64,000 nucleotides of DNA from JALZOC01 sp035758845. Lineage in GTDB: Bacteria > Acidobacteriota > Vicinamibacteria > Vicinamibacterales > 2-12-FULL-66-21. Under the pieces are notes generated by a model, which ran no database searches, was not told where the DNA came from, and saw only the letters and a list, made by a program, of their open reading frames with translations. The position numbers were made by a program, and so were the translations under genes. Every line of letters begins with the position of its first letter. Position 1 is the stretch's first letter. This document shows, piece after piece, positions 50,902 to 59,593 of the stretch. The stretch is from NCBI GenBank assembly GCA_035758845.1, contig DASTVZ010000052.1, forward strand, positions 1-64,000, written 5' to 3'.

Positions 50902-51897
50902 TCACCGGATCTCGTGCGGCGTCCCGCTGTCGGCCGTCTTCGGCGGAACCGGTTGCGGCCGTTTGAACCACGTATATTGCGCGCCAATCGCGAACGAGTC
51001 GAAGTCGGCACCAAAACGTGTCGCGAGGCCGCTGGTATACACGACACGCAGCGCAACCCAGCGTGTCATCGGTATCAGCCAGGTCGTGCCCAACCGATCG
51101 TTCGTCTGTAAAGAGTTCGTCTCGACGCCGTCGACCCGAGTGCGTCCTCCGGTCGCTCGGCCGTAACTTATGGCCCCCCAGATCCCGCGTCGAAACGTCA
51201 CGATCGCGTTTCCTTTGGCGAAGTACAGAGGGGACTGCGTCTGTGTCCGGCCGACGTAATTCCCGTTGTGAGTGAACACCCATGCCCCAGCGGCGGCCTC
51301 GAGAATCACTCGCCTGCGCCCCCATGAAAATCCGGTTTCCGGCCGGAAGGACCACCGGTTCGATCCGAGGTTCACATACCGATCGTCGTCGTATTGCCCG
51401 AGCGGTGGCACGACCTGCAGGCTCACTCCAACGATGGCGCGCTGTCTGTACTTGGCAAATTCCGGAATTGTCAGGGCGGGAGAGCCGACAAGATTCACCG
51501 ACAGTCGAAACCGCGGATCAGCGAGACCTCGCGGCGCTCGAGTCCGCTCCTCGCCGGCGACGACTCCGGAGAAATTCGCCCACGTCACCGGAATCTGTGC
51601 ATCGAACTTCGCCGCCCGTCCGAGCACTCCGAGCGTGCGGACGTACGCGAGACCAAGGACCTCGACTTCGGCCCGCGCACCTTCGATCGGCAGCGACGCC
51701 TCCGTCAAGACATTGCCGCGTGAAATCACGACTGAGGCCGCGGCGACATTCACTCCTGTAGGCGCGTTCTGGTAAGAACCAGGCTCGAGTTCCTGGGCTG
51801 CACTTCCGTTGTGGGCCACGAGCAGAAGGGTGATTGCGAGAATCAGCCTGAGCTCAGCGCGCGACACGTGCTCGGCAGTTCGCAAGAACGGCGCCAT
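50902..51897 (-). CDS. Outer-membrane transporter, phenol-degradation MetA-pathway family
   Basis: A 331-residue outer-membrane beta-barrel protein; signal peptide residues 14-34 (LRLILAITLLLVAHNGSAAQ). The features of the Phenol_MetA_deg family are visible: ELEPGSYQNAPTGVNVAAASVVIS at the start, FDAQIPVTWANFSG, LADPRFRLSVNLVGSPAL, VVPPLGQYDDDRYVNLGSNRWSFRPETGFSWG, and a final TYT-type strand ending FAIGAQYTWFKRP. The family forms channels for hydrophobic compounds, substrate unknown. Divergent from the MltF-like gene. Confidence 0.82.
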   Translation of the reverse strand: MAPFLRTAEHVSRAELRLILAITLLLVAHNGSAAQELEPGSYQNAPTGVNVAAASVVISRGNVLTEASLPIEGARAEVEVLGLAYVRTLGVLGRAAKFDAQIPVTWANFSGVVAGEERTRAPRGLADPRFRLSVNLVGSPALTIPEFAKYRQRAIVGVSLQVVPPLGQYDDDRYVNLGSNRWSFRPETGFSWGRRRVILEAAAGAWVFTHNGNYVGRTQTQSPLYFAKGNAIVTFRRGIWGAISYGRATGGRTRVDGVETNSLQTNDRLGTTWLIPMTRWVALRVVYTSGLATRFGADFDSFAIGAQYTWFKRPQPVPPKTADSGTPHEIR

Positions 51898-52137
51898 GTG
51901 AGGAGGCCTGCGACGGGGAGGTGGCCAGAAGGTTCCGTGGATTCCAGGCGGGCCCTTCGGATATTCACGACTGATTGTGATGTCTCGTCACAATATGCGG
52001 TGAGCGTCCTATCGCGGCTGGGCGCCGGCACCGCCACACTCGACGTAAACATAGTAAAACCGGCGATCGGGGGGCGCGCGCCGCGCGCCACGTTCGGCGC
52101 ATATCTTGCGCTGACCGTCTGGCAAAAGGAGTGGAGC

Positions 52138-53691
52138 GTGCCTCAACGCCTTCGATGCATTTGCGCGATCGTGATCGTGGGTCTGGTCTCTGTGGGCCAA
52201 TCCGCATGCGGCCAGTCATCGCCTGAACAGTCGAAAGCCGCTGCCCAGCCGGCGTCGACGCCTCCGGCGACCCCTGCCCCAACCCAGTCCAGTCCTGAAG
52301 CGGCGCCGACGAAGGTCGATCAACTCCCGTCCGACGGCGCGATCGCCAAGATGTTGGAACCGTCGAAGGGAGACCTCGACGAGATGATTGAGCGGCGTTA
52401 CATCCGGATGCTCGTGACGTTCAGCAAGACGAACTACTTCCTCGACGGCCCCGAACAGCACGGCGCGACCTACGATGGGGCCAAGCTGTTCGAAGAGTTC
52501 CTCAACAAACGCCTGCAATCCAAGCACATTCGTGTCCAAATCGCGTTCATTCCGGTGAGCCGCGAGCGCCTGTTCTCCGCCCTTGCCGAGGGGCGCGGCG
52601 ACATCGCCGCAGCGAACCTCACCATCACGCCCGAACGAAAGAAGCTCGCCGATTTTTCGTTGCCAATTCTCAGCGACGTTCGCGAGCTCGTGGTCACGGG
52701 AGCAAACGAACCGGCGGTGAATTCACCCGACGATCTCTCGGGTCGCAAGGTTCACGTCCGCAAGTCGAGCAGCTATTACGAGAGCCTCACGACGCTGAAC
52801 GTGTCACTTCGCAAGTCGGGAAAGCCACCGGTCGAGATCGTTCCTGCCAACGAGCCACTCGAAGACGAGGATCTCCTTGAGATGGTCAACGCCGGGCTGA
52901 TTCCGGCGACGGTCGTCGATGACCATCTGGCAAATTTCTGGAAACAAATCTTCGACCGAGTCAAGGTCACCGATGTGGCGATTCGTACCGGCGGTCAGGT
53001 GGCATGGGCGCTGCGGCGCAACACGCCGCAGCTCGCCGAAGCGGCGAACAGCTTTATCAAAGCGAATCCCAAGGGCTCGCTGCAGTACAACATGATTCTG
53101 AAAAAGTATTTACAGAACACGCAGTTCGTCAAAAATGCCGCAAGTAATGACGAACGGAAGAAGTTTGAAGACATGGCGCAGCTATTTCGCCGCTATGGCG
53201 ATCGCTATAACTTCCCGTGGCTGTTGCTCGCCGCTCAGGCCTACCAGGAATCGACGATCGATCAAAGCAAAAAGAGTCACGTCGGCGCAGTCGGAGTGAT
53301 GCAGATTAAGCCGTCGACCGCCGAAGGCAATCCGATCAACATCAAAGGGGTCGATGTCAGCGCTGATCGCAACGTCGAGGCCGGCGCGAAATACCTGCGC
53401 TTCATGGTCGATCGGTATTTCAAGGACGAGCCGATGGAGCGAATCGACAAGGGCTTGTTCGCTATCGCGTCATACAACGCCGGCCCGGCGCGCGTCGCCG
53501 GCCTGCGACGGAAGGCCGCCGCGATGCGACTCGATCCGAACAAGTGGTTCGGGAATGTCGAGGTCGTCGCGGCCCGGGATATTGGACGGGAGACGGTTCA
53601 GTACGTCAGCAATATCTACAAGTATTACGTGAGCTACACGCTGATTTCGGCGCAGCGGCAACAACGGGCAAAGGCTCGCGGACAGCCGTGA
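52138..53691 (+). CDS. MltF-like lytic transglycosylase lipoprotein with solute-binding domain
   Basis: A 517-residue protein; GTG 52138 with AGGAG six bases upstream. The N-terminus (IVIVGLVSVGQSAC) is a lipoprotein signal with a lipobox Cys near residue 24. A Pro/Ala linker precedes an SBP_bac_3 solute-binding domain (LVTFSKTNYFLDG; FSALAEGRGDIAAANLTITPER; LSGRKVHVRKSSSYYESL) and then a C-terminal SLT lysozyme-like domain with the catalytic Glu in LLLAAQAYQESTIDQ, and GAVGVMQIKPSTA and IASYNAGPARVAG. This is the MltF order. It cleaves peptidoglycan strands. Convergent with ppk2. Confidence 0.92.
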   Translation: MPQRLRCICAIVIVGLVSVGQSACGQSSPEQSKAAAQPASTPPATPAPTQSSPEAAPTKVDQLPSDGAIAKMLEPSKGDLDEMIERRYIRMLVTFSKTNYFLDGPEQHGATYDGAKLFEEFLNKRLQSKHIRVQIAFIPVSRERLFSALAEGRGDIAAANLTITPERKKLADFSLPILSDVRELVVTGANEPAVNSPDDLSGRKVHVRKSSSYYESLTTLNVSLRKSGKPPVEIVPANEPLEDEDLLEMVNAGLIPATVVDDHLANFWKQIFDRVKVTDVAIRTGGQVAWALRRNTPQLAEAANSFIKANPKGSLQYNMILKKYLQNTQFVKNAASNDERKKFEDMAQLFRRYGDRYNFPWLLLAAQAYQESTIDQSKKSHVGAVGVMQIKPSTAEGNPINIKGVDVSADRNVEAGAKYLRFMVDRYFKDEPMERIDKGLFAIASYNAGPARVAGLRRKAAAMRLDPNKWFGNVEVVAARDIGRETVQYVSNIYKYYVSYTLISAQRQQRAKARGQP

Positions 53692-53692
53692 C

Positions 53693-54601
53693 TCAGGCCC
53701 GTCCGGCTTCGAGTTCGCGCTTGGCGCGCGCGATCAACCGCGCTTGCTCGGGGCTCACGGTCGGGCGCTTGAGGCCAAGCTGCTGGATGCTGTGAGTGAT
53801 AACTCCACCGACCAGCGCCCGCGAGATCCATTTGTGGTCGGCTGGAATCACCCACCAGGGCGCCCACGGCGTGCTCGTATGGCGGAACACATCGTCAACT
53901 GCGTCCCGGTATTGATCCCAATAGCCGCGCTCTTTCAAATCCGCCGGTGAAAATTTCCACTGCTTCGCCGGGTCGTTCAGACGATCAAGAAACCGCTGCT
54001 TCTGTTCCTTCCTGGAGACATTGAGGAAGAACTTCAGGATGACCGTGCCGTTTCGAGTCAGGTGACGCTCGAAGCGGTTGATGTCGTCGTAACGCTGTTG
54101 CCAGATTTTTGCGCCCTTGCTGTTTTTTGGCAGCCGCTGGCTGGCGAGGATTTCCGGGTGGACGCGCACCACGAGCACGTCTTCGTAGTATGAGCGATTG
54201 AAAATGCCAATCCGGCCGCGCTCGGGGAGACACCGCATATAGCGCCACAAAAAGTTGTGATCCAGCTCCTCGTCGCTCGGTTTCTTGAAGGAGTACACCT
54301 GGCAGCCCTGCGGATTCACGCCAGCCATGACGTGTTTGATAATTCCGTCCTTGCCGGCGGCGTCCATGGCTTGCAGGACGACCAGCACCGAGTACATGTC
54401 CGTCGCCCAGAGCCGCTCCTGCGCCTCGGCGAGCGCCGATCGGTTTTCTTCGAGGAATGTCGTGGCGCGTGCCTTCAGTTCCGACTTGCTCAGCTCCTGA
54501 AAAACGCCTTTACCCGCCCACGCCGGATCGTGGCGTTTCAATTTCGCCTGGCTGGGCCGGTTGACCTGAAATCGGCTCCTGAGAGTCTTGAACTTCAGCA
54601 C
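53693..54601 (-). CDS. ppk2: Polyphosphate kinase 2 family protein
   Basis: A 302-residue PPK2 kinase with one domain. Walker A-like loop LQAMDAAGKDGIIKHVM, then NPQGCQVYSFKKPSDEELDHNFLWRYMRCLPERGRIGIFNRSYYEDVLVVRVHPE, where FNRSYYEDV supplies the Walker B and lid. The HTSTPWAPWWVIPADHKWISRA motif near the end is diagnostic. PPK2 enzymes use polyphosphate to phosphorylate nucleotides; class cannot be decided from sequence alone, but a single domain of this type fits class III. Leftward, ahead of the STAS gene in the same direction. Confidence 0.93.
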   Translation of the reverse strand: MLKFKTLRSRFQVNRPSQAKLKRHDPAWAGKGVFQELSKSELKARATTFLEENRSALAEAQERLWATDMYSVLVVLQAMDAAGKDGIIKHVMAGVNPQGCQVYSFKKPSDEELDHNFLWRYMRCLPERGRIGIFNRSYYEDVLVVRVHPEILASQRLPKNSKGAKIWQQRYDDINRFERHLTRNGTVILKFFLNVSRKEQKQRFLDRLNDPAKQWKFSPADLKERGYWDQYRDAVDDVFRHTSTPWAPWWVIPADHKWISRALVGGVITHSIQQLGLKRPTVSPEQARLIARAKRELEAGRA

Positions 54602-54628
54602 CTGGCGTCGCTCCTTCTCGCGTAGACC

Positions 54629-54904
54629 TCACGCCCGCGACGAGCGCGACTTGCGTGAGATCGAATCGAGTCTGAGCTGGATGTAGGTTGGCGCGCCGGT
54701 GATCATCGCGCCCTGGTCGCGGATGCGCGACAGCGCTTCGAGGCCGGCTGTGTCGGTCGACACCAGTTCGGTCAGGTCAAGGCTGATCGGGCCGCCCACG
54801 GCGCACACCTGCATCAACTCGGGGACCTGCGCTTCTGCGAAGCGGCCCGCGAGCCGGACCACGCGACGTTCCCCCTCTTCTCCGACTCCGATCCAGCATT
54901 CCAC
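54629..54904 (-). CDS. STAS domain anti-anti-sigma factor-like protein
   Basis: A 91-residue protein if GTG 54904 is used; the open frame continues to 55057 through a terminator hairpin and the CCCTTTT repeat, which reads as MEKGQGKRKGAKEKG and is unlikely to be real protein. The STAS fold shows in RVVRLAGRFAEAQVPELMQVCAVGGPISLDLTELVSTDTAGLEALSRI, where Ser or Thr in STDTAG would be phosphorylated by an RsbW-type kinase. The protein at 46770-47594 is a possible partner. The gene has no good Shine-Dalgarno. Confidence 0.65.
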   Translation of the reverse strand: MECWIGVGEEGERRVVRLAGRFAEAQVPELMQVCAVGGPISLDLTELVSTDTAGLEALSRIRDQGAMITGAPTYIQLRLDSISRKSRSSRA

Positions 54905-54923
54905 GACGGCCGTCAAGGGTCGC

Positions 54924-54956
54924 AAAAAAGGCGCCAGATGCTTCGAAGCGCGCCTT
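54924..54956 (-). terminator. Minus-strand terminator-like hairpin upstream of the STAS gene
   Basis: Read on the minus strand, AAGGCGC (54956-54950) pairs with GCGCCTT (54934-54928) around a loop that holds an inner GCTTCGAAGC palindrome, followed by T at 54929-54924. It lies 20 bases before the chosen STAS start. No minus-strand gene lies upstream, so it may control entry into the STAS gene, or the repeat made it. Confidence 0.55.
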
Positions 54957-55014
54957 GGCCCTTTTTCCTTTGCCCCTTTCCTTTTCCCTTGTCCCTTCTC
55001 CATTTTCCCCTTGG
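54957..55014. repeat. Degenerate CCCTTTTCCCTT tract, second copy
   Basis: Second copy of the tract at 33548-33616 (CCCTTTTTCCTTTGCCCC, then CTTTTCCCTTGTCCC and TTCTCCATTTTCCCC). Here it is upstream of the STAS gene and reads as Lys/Gly-rich protein on the minus strand. Confidence 0.75.
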
Positions 55015-55198
55015 TGAGTGACAGCAGGCTGTCGGTTCGATCACCACCTATTGGCAACGCCAGACGTTTTCATGAGCGTTACCAGCGGCGTCCTCGTCAC
55101 AACTCACACTTTTCCACAGTTATCGACACGCGTACTGAATCACCCGACAGGCACGCGCGTTGCCTGACGAGTCGGATCGTCGTGCAGCCGGAGGAGTA

Positions 55199-56905
55199 AT
55201 GAGAGGGGTGCATAGGGCGTCCACGCGAGTTGGGTTCATGCGAATGACCGCGGTCGTCGTGTTCATGTCGCTGACGATGATTGGCGGTTCAGCGGTGGCG
55301 CAGCAGACGCCGCCTGGCGCCCAACCACCAGCGGGCAGCACACAAGACCTCGGCGTGCGCATCGACGCGCCACCCGCGGTGCTGAAGTACCACAACCGTC
55401 CAATTACGACGTTCCGCGCCACGATTCTCGCGCGACCTCCGGCGGAACGCGCCGCAGCCATCGTCCGGCGCCTCGACTTGTTGCTCGAGCACGCCGCGAG
55501 CGGTATGCCGGTCACGACCCGCTCGTTGAACGGCGCCACCGCAATCGTCGTGGATGGGCGCGACATATTCGCGATCGTCCCCGAAGATGTGGATACCTTG
55601 GCCGGAGAAACCGAGAGTCAGAGGGCCACCGAGGCAGCGCAGCGTCTTCAGCAGGCGATCGAGGAAACGATCGAGATGCGAACGCCCGCTCGAATTCTGG
55701 TAGGGGTGGAACGCTCGGTCGGGGCCACGCTCCTTTTTGCAGTCCTGATGATGTTCGTGTTTCGGATCTACCGAATCCTGGCCGTCCGGCTGCCGACCAG
55801 GGCAGAGCAACAAGTTTTCAAGATGGCGGGTGAGACAGCGCGATTGATAACAGCGTCGCGCGTCACCGATTTACTTCGGCACGTCGTCACGGTCCTGGCC
55901 TTCGCCATGGGCGTGCTGCTGACGTACAACTGGCTCGCGTTCGTTTTCAGGAGTTTTCCCTACACCCGTCCATGGGGAGAGTCGCTGCGCGCATTTCTTA
56001 TCGGCCGCTTTACCTTCTTCGGCGAGAAGATCGTGCAGGCGATCCCGGATCTCTTCACCGCTGTGCTCATCCTCGTGATCACGCGGTTCTTCGTTCGAAT
56101 CTCGAATAGCTTCTTTCTCGCGGCGGAACGGGCAGCGATCGACGTACCCTGGCTCCATCAGGACATCGCGCAGCCGACACGCCGTATCGTGGCCACAATG
56201 CTCTGGCTCGGCGGGATCGTCGTGGCATACCCGTACTTGCCAGGGAGCGACTCGGATGCGTTCAAGGGCGCGAGCGTCTTCATCGGATTGGTGATTTCGC
56301 TGGGTTCAAGCAGCGTCGTCAATCAGATGATGAGCGGTCTCACGATCACATACTCGCGCGCTCTGCGGCGCGGTGATTTCGTCCGCATCGGTGAAACCGA
56401 GGGCATCGTCTTATCGGTCGGTCCGCTCTCGAGCAAGATCAAAACGGCGCGCGGCGAAGAGGTGACCATTCCCAACGCCGTCGTCGTGTCGCACATCACG
56501 ACGAACTACTCGAAGTACGACAAGGCTGACGGCGTTTTCTTCGGAACGTCGATCACGATCGGGTACGACGTACCCTGGCGGCAGGTGCGCGCACTCCTGT
56601 TGCTTGCTGCGGAACGCACCGATGGTGTACGCCCGCAACCGCCACCCAGGGTGCGGCAGTCGGCACTCCACGATTCCTATGTGGAATACATCCTGCTCGT
56701 CGCGCTTGTACAGCCGAGCGACCGCATCGCTGTGATGGATCGCTTGCACGCGAACATCCTTGATGCGTTCAACGAATACGATGTGCAGATCACATCTCCG
56801 AACTACGAAGGTGACCCGGAGGCGCCGAAGACCGTGCCTCGATCCCGATGGTTCGCCGCGCCTGCAGTCGCCGACGTCAAGTCCTCCGACACGGCGGGGG
56901 TCTAG
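55199..56905 (+). CDS. Mechanosensitive ion channel family protein (MscS-like)
   Basis: A 568-residue inner-membrane protein; ATG 55199 follows GGAGGAG closely. Signal-like first helix (residues 16-35), a periplasmic domain (TTFRATILARPPAERAAAIVRRLDLLLEHAASG), then about five helices; the pore helix is FKGASVFIGLVISLGSSSVVNQMMSGLTITYSRALRRGDFVRIG (the MscS TM3 and its beta-domain junction). C-terminal beta/alpha domain VTIPNAVVVSHITTNYSKY and VPWRQVRALLLLAAERTDGV. It releases solutes on membrane tension. A GGTTCT repeat starts directly after the stop. Divergent from the STAS/PPK2 genes. Confidence 0.9.
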   Translation: MRGVHRASTRVGFMRMTAVVVFMSLTMIGGSAVAQQTPPGAQPPAGSTQDLGVRIDAPPAVLKYHNRPITTFRATILARPPAERAAAIVRRLDLLLEHAASGMPVTTRSLNGATAIVVDGRDIFAIVPEDVDTLAGETESQRATEAAQRLQQAIEETIEMRTPARILVGVERSVGATLLFAVLMMFVFRIYRILAVRLPTRAEQQVFKMAGETARLITASRVTDLLRHVVTVLAFAMGVLLTYNWLAFVFRSFPYTRPWGESLRAFLIGRFTFFGEKIVQAIPDLFTAVLILVITRFFVRISNSFFLAAERAAIDVPWLHQDIAQPTRRIVATMLWLGGIVVAYPYLPGSDSDAFKGASVFIGLVISLGSSSVVNQMMSGLTITYSRALRRGDFVRIGETEGIVLSVGPLSSKIKTARGEEVTIPNAVVVSHITTNYSKYDKADGVFFGTSITIGYDVPWRQVRALLLLAAERTDGVRPQPPPRVRQSALHDSYVEYILLVALVQPSDRIAVMDRLHANILDAFNEYDVQITSPNYEGDPEAPKTVPRSRWFAAPAVADVKSSDTAGV

Positions 56906-56957
56906 AGGGTTCTAGTGGTTCTACTTGGTTCTGCTGGGTTCTACGCGGTTCTGCCGG
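56906..56957. repeat. Degenerate GGTTCTNNT tandem repeat
   Basis: GGGTTCTAGTGGTTCTACTTGGTTCTGCTGG and a further GGTTCTACGCGGTTCT. It starts at the MscS stop and contains the stop codon of the leftward threonine dehydratase-like gene (56941-56943). Confidence 0.7.
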
Positions 56958-57912
56958 ATGCGGTGAGAATCCGTGCGAAAGGTTGCGGATCGACGTTGGC
57001 GCCAGTAAGGACGATGGCGGCTGTCTGACCTCGAAGGGCTGCGCGCTCTTTGAGGACCGCCGCCAGCGAAGCGGCGCCTGCCCCTTCGACGACATTGTGC
57101 GTGTCGCTGAACAACGCACGCATCGCGTCCTCGACTTCGTCATCGGTGACTTCGACGACGTGATCGATGCCCGCACGGATGATCTCGAGGGCTTCAGGAT
57201 TCGGCGTCCGGCACGCCATGCCGTCAGCGACACGCGTGTTGGCCTCGTGCGACACCAACCTGCCGAGCGCAAGCGACCGTGCGTAGGCAGGTGCGGCCGC
57301 CGAAACGACGCCAACAATCCGCGTCTTGAGGTTCAGTGCATTGCGAACGGCAATGGCACCGCAAATCCCCGATCCCAATCCGATTGGCACGTAGAGCACA
57401 TCGATCGCCGCCGCTCGAAGCAATTCGAGCGAATAGGACGCCACCCCCAGAACGAGAAGCGGATGAAACGACGGCACCTGATGCCAGCCACGCTCTCTCG
57501 CAATCTCTGCGCTCGCTTCGAGTGACGCCTGAAAGTCGTGACCTTTCTCGATCAACTCCACTCCCAGGGCACGCATCGCCGCGATCGTCGTCTCACTGTT
57601 TCCATGCGGCACGACGACCGCTGTGGTGATGCCGAGTCGTGATGCGGCGAAGCCGATCGACTGCCCATGATTACCGCGAGTCGCAGCGACGACTCCCTTG
57701 AGATTCGGCTCGACGCGATGGAGGTGATCGAAATACACCAGCCCGCCACGGACCTTGAATGCCCCGACTGGTGTGTGATTCTCGTGCTTCACCCAGACGT
57801 TCATGCCACAGCGCGCGTCCAGCAACGGCCAGCGCTGCTGCGGAGTTGGCGCCATCGCCGTATACACAATGCGCGCGGCTGCTTCGAGATCCGGCAATTC
57901 AGCAATCAGCAT
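56941..57912 (-). CDS. Threonine dehydratase-like PLP enzyme (fold type II)
   Basis: A 323-residue enzyme. PLP lysine in HTPVGAFKVRGG, the TRGNHGQSIGFAA substrate loop, IGLGSGICGAIA for the phosphate, and the Ser/Thr region VVEGAGAASLAAVLK. It has the size and order of catabolic threonine/serine dehydratases (no ACT domain), so it could deaminate threonine to 2-oxobutanoate or act on related hydroxy amino acids such as ectoine-type or 3-hydroxyaspartate. The N-terminus (MLIAELPDLEAAAR) begins in an ATTCAGC repeat, so the start may be a later codon. Confidence 0.88.
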   Translation of the reverse strand: MLIAELPDLEAAARIVYTAMAPTPQQRWPLLDARCGMNVWVKHENHTPVGAFKVRGGLVYFDHLHRVEPNLKGVVAATRGNHGQSIGFAASRLGITTAVVVPHGNSETTIAAMRALGVELIEKGHDFQASLEASAEIARERGWHQVPSFHPLLVLGVASYSLELLRAAAIDVLYVPIGLGSGICGAIAVRNALNLKTRIVGVVSAAAPAYARSLALGRLVSHEANTRVADGMACRTPNPEALEIIRAGIDHVVEVTDDEVEDAMRALFSDTHNVVEGAGAASLAAVLKERAALRGQTAAIVLTGANVDPQPFARILTASGRTA

Positions 57913-57936
57913 TCAGCACTTTCAGCGCCCAGCGCA
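57896..57936. repeat. ATTCAGC tandem repeat
   Basis: AATTCAGCAATCAGCATTCAGCA and TTTCAGCGCCCAGC. It spans the start of the threonine dehydratase-like gene and the stop of the gene upstream (57922). Confidence 0.65.
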
Positions 57937-59592
57937 GCCGGGCATTCGAAACGCCCCGATCCGAGTCGAGTACGAGGTCGCGTCTTTCTTCAAATAATCG
58001 CCGACGTACCAAATCGTGCAATCGTCGGACGGATCAATCGCGGTCTGCGTGTAGTCCTCCCAGCGCATCGTCGTCGACTGGACTGCTTCGCCCTCGGCGA
58101 GGATCGTCTCGCGCAGCGTGAGCTGACCGGGAGGATCATCGGCAAGACGGCCGGCGAACCGTTGCCCCACAAACTGCGGCGCTCCCCCAAAGGAATACCC
58201 GATCCCGATGTTGCCAAAGCGATCCATCGCAGGACTGGCCATCCATCGATAGAAGCCATCGGGCGCGTACGTGCCCTGCTGATGAAGTTGCGGCGCTCGT
58301 TGCCGATCGAGCCTGAACTCGTACCATCGCACCCCTCCACCACCGGCGGCGGTGTCGATCGAATGGACGGCGACCACGGATTCGTGACCTCGGAAGCGGC
58401 GATAGACGAGGCGCGGCATGATCTTGTCCCCTTGCGCGTCGAGTTTGCGATCGGTGCCAGGCTGTGGGACGCAATTCGTAAGTTGTCCGCCACACAGATA
58501 ATGGTAAGGAGCAACCGCGATACGCTGAGGTCCTTCCACTTTCGTCTTTGAGGGATCGGCCCAGTCAACGTGGAGCGCCCAGGCAAAGACTGCGTCGTCG
58601 TCGAGATCGTTTTTCAGTTGCGTGCCGCCGGCGGCCATGACGATGTTGGGAGCGCCCGATGGCGGCGGTTCGGGGCCATCAGTGTCCGCGGTGTTCAGAA
58701 AATTGACGCCATCGATCACCACGCACTGCTCGGTCGCGGGCAGTCCTTTCAACATGCTCACCCGATCCACCACACACACGTGCTTTTGAATCACGTCGTC
58801 GCCGGTACTCGTCGGGGTGTAGTAGCCATCCGGCCACACGGCGGGACGCGGATAGTCGGGGAACAGCGATCGTTCGAAGGCGTAGCGGAAGTACGGTCCG
58901 AGCGGATCAGACGTGGTGCTTACCGCATAGCAGATCGCGAACGAACCCGCCCGGGGCGGTGCGGCGGCTGGTGGACCCTGACCGCGAGGCGCCGCGGCGG
59001 GCAGGGGCGGAGGTGGTCCAAAGGGAGCCGGGTTGCCAGGCTGCGCGGCCTGGCCGGGCTGCGCGAGTTCGCCTGGAGCCGCGAGTGCAGGGGTCTGACC
59101 CCGGTCTGACCCTGGTCTGACCCCCGTCTGACCCCGGTCTGACCCTGGTCTGACCCCCACCCGTCGGAAGATCGGCATCACGATCAGCCAGCGACCAGCG
59201 AGTTGATCGTACCGGACGACGGCGTCGCCGTTGGGTCGCGCCTCGCACACGCCGCCAAATCCAGCGAACGCGGTGTTTGTCGCAATCGGTCCGTACAACA
59301 CTCTCCCAGTCGTGTCGAAGCGCCTGCCTTTCTTCGTGAACACGACGAGTTGCGAGTTCACTGTCTGCATGATGTGGTCAGGACCAACCGCGAGGCTGTT
59401 GTCGGACGGATTACGCGGCGGCGACACCGCGAACAGCCCCGCTCCAAGGCCATCGAACGATTCGACGAGTTCTGCCGGCGCCCTCGTCCCCGGCGACGTT
59501 TGCTCGATGCCGCTCGATCGATGCTGCCCGCCGCTGACCGGTGGCACGAGCAGCACGGCGAGCCCGGATATGATGTAAGGTCGAATTCTCAC
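57922..59592 (-). CDS. Exported protein of unknown function with repeat insertion
   Basis: A 556-residue secreted protein. I start at GTG 59592 (VRIRPYIISGLAVLLVPPVSGG is the signal peptide), one base from the argG start on the other strand; ATG 59604 would overlap argG by 11 bases. The core (SDNSLAVGPDHIMQTVNSQLVVF, YDQLAGRWLIVMPIF, SICYAVSTTSDPLG-type segment, PDYPRPAVWPDGYYTPTSTGDDV, YRWMASPAMDRFGNIGIGYSFG) matches a family of large exported acidobacterial proteins with beta-propeller-like repeats, function unknown. About 75 residues after VMPIFRRV are Gly/Pro/Ala/Gln-rich and include two 11-residue repeats (59093-59158), a disordered insert. Confidence 0.75.
   Translation of the reverse strand: MRIRPYIISGLAVLLVPPVSGGQHRSSGIEQTSPGTRAPAELVESFDGLGAGLFAVSPPRNPSDNSLAVGPDHIMQTVNSQLVVFTKKGRRFDTTGRVLYGPIATNTAFAGFGGVCEARPNGDAVVRYDQLAGRWLIVMPIFRRVGVRPGSDRGQTGVRPGSDRGQTPALAAPGELAQPGQAAQPGNPAPFGPPPPLPAAAPRGQGPPAAAPPRAGSFAICYAVSTTSDPLGPYFRYAFERSLFPDYPRPAVWPDGYYTPTSTGDDVIQKHVCVVDRVSMLKGLPATEQCVVIDGVNFLNTADTDGPEPPPSGAPNIVMAAGGTQLKNDLDDDAVFAWALHVDWADPSKTKVEGPQRIAVAPYHYLCGGQLTNCVPQPGTDRKLDAQGDKIMPRLVYRRFRGHESVVAVHSIDTAAGGGGVRWYEFRLDRQRAPQLHQQGTYAPDGFYRWMASPAMDRFGNIGIGYSFGGAPQFVGQRFAGRLADDPPGQLTLRETILAEGEAVQSTTMRWEDYTQTAIDPSDDCTIWYVGDYLKKDATSYSTRIGAFRMPGCAGR
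59093..59158. repeat. Two 33-base tandem repeats made of an 11-base unit
   Basis: Six copies of an 11-base unit, GTCTGACCCCG, GTCTGACCCTG, GTCTGACCCCC, then the same three again. The 33-base superunit repeats twice exactly and encodes GVRPGSDRGQT twice in the protein on the minus strand. Confidence 0.9.
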
Positions 59593-59593
59593 G

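Noticed and set aside
55058..55198. Small minus-strand ORF starting MKTSGVANRW in the STAS leader
   Set aside because: Ten codons only, with no codon bias that would indicate attenuation.
59093..59158. CRISPR-like array
   Set aside because: The repeats are direct 33-base tandem copies without spacers, in a coding frame.
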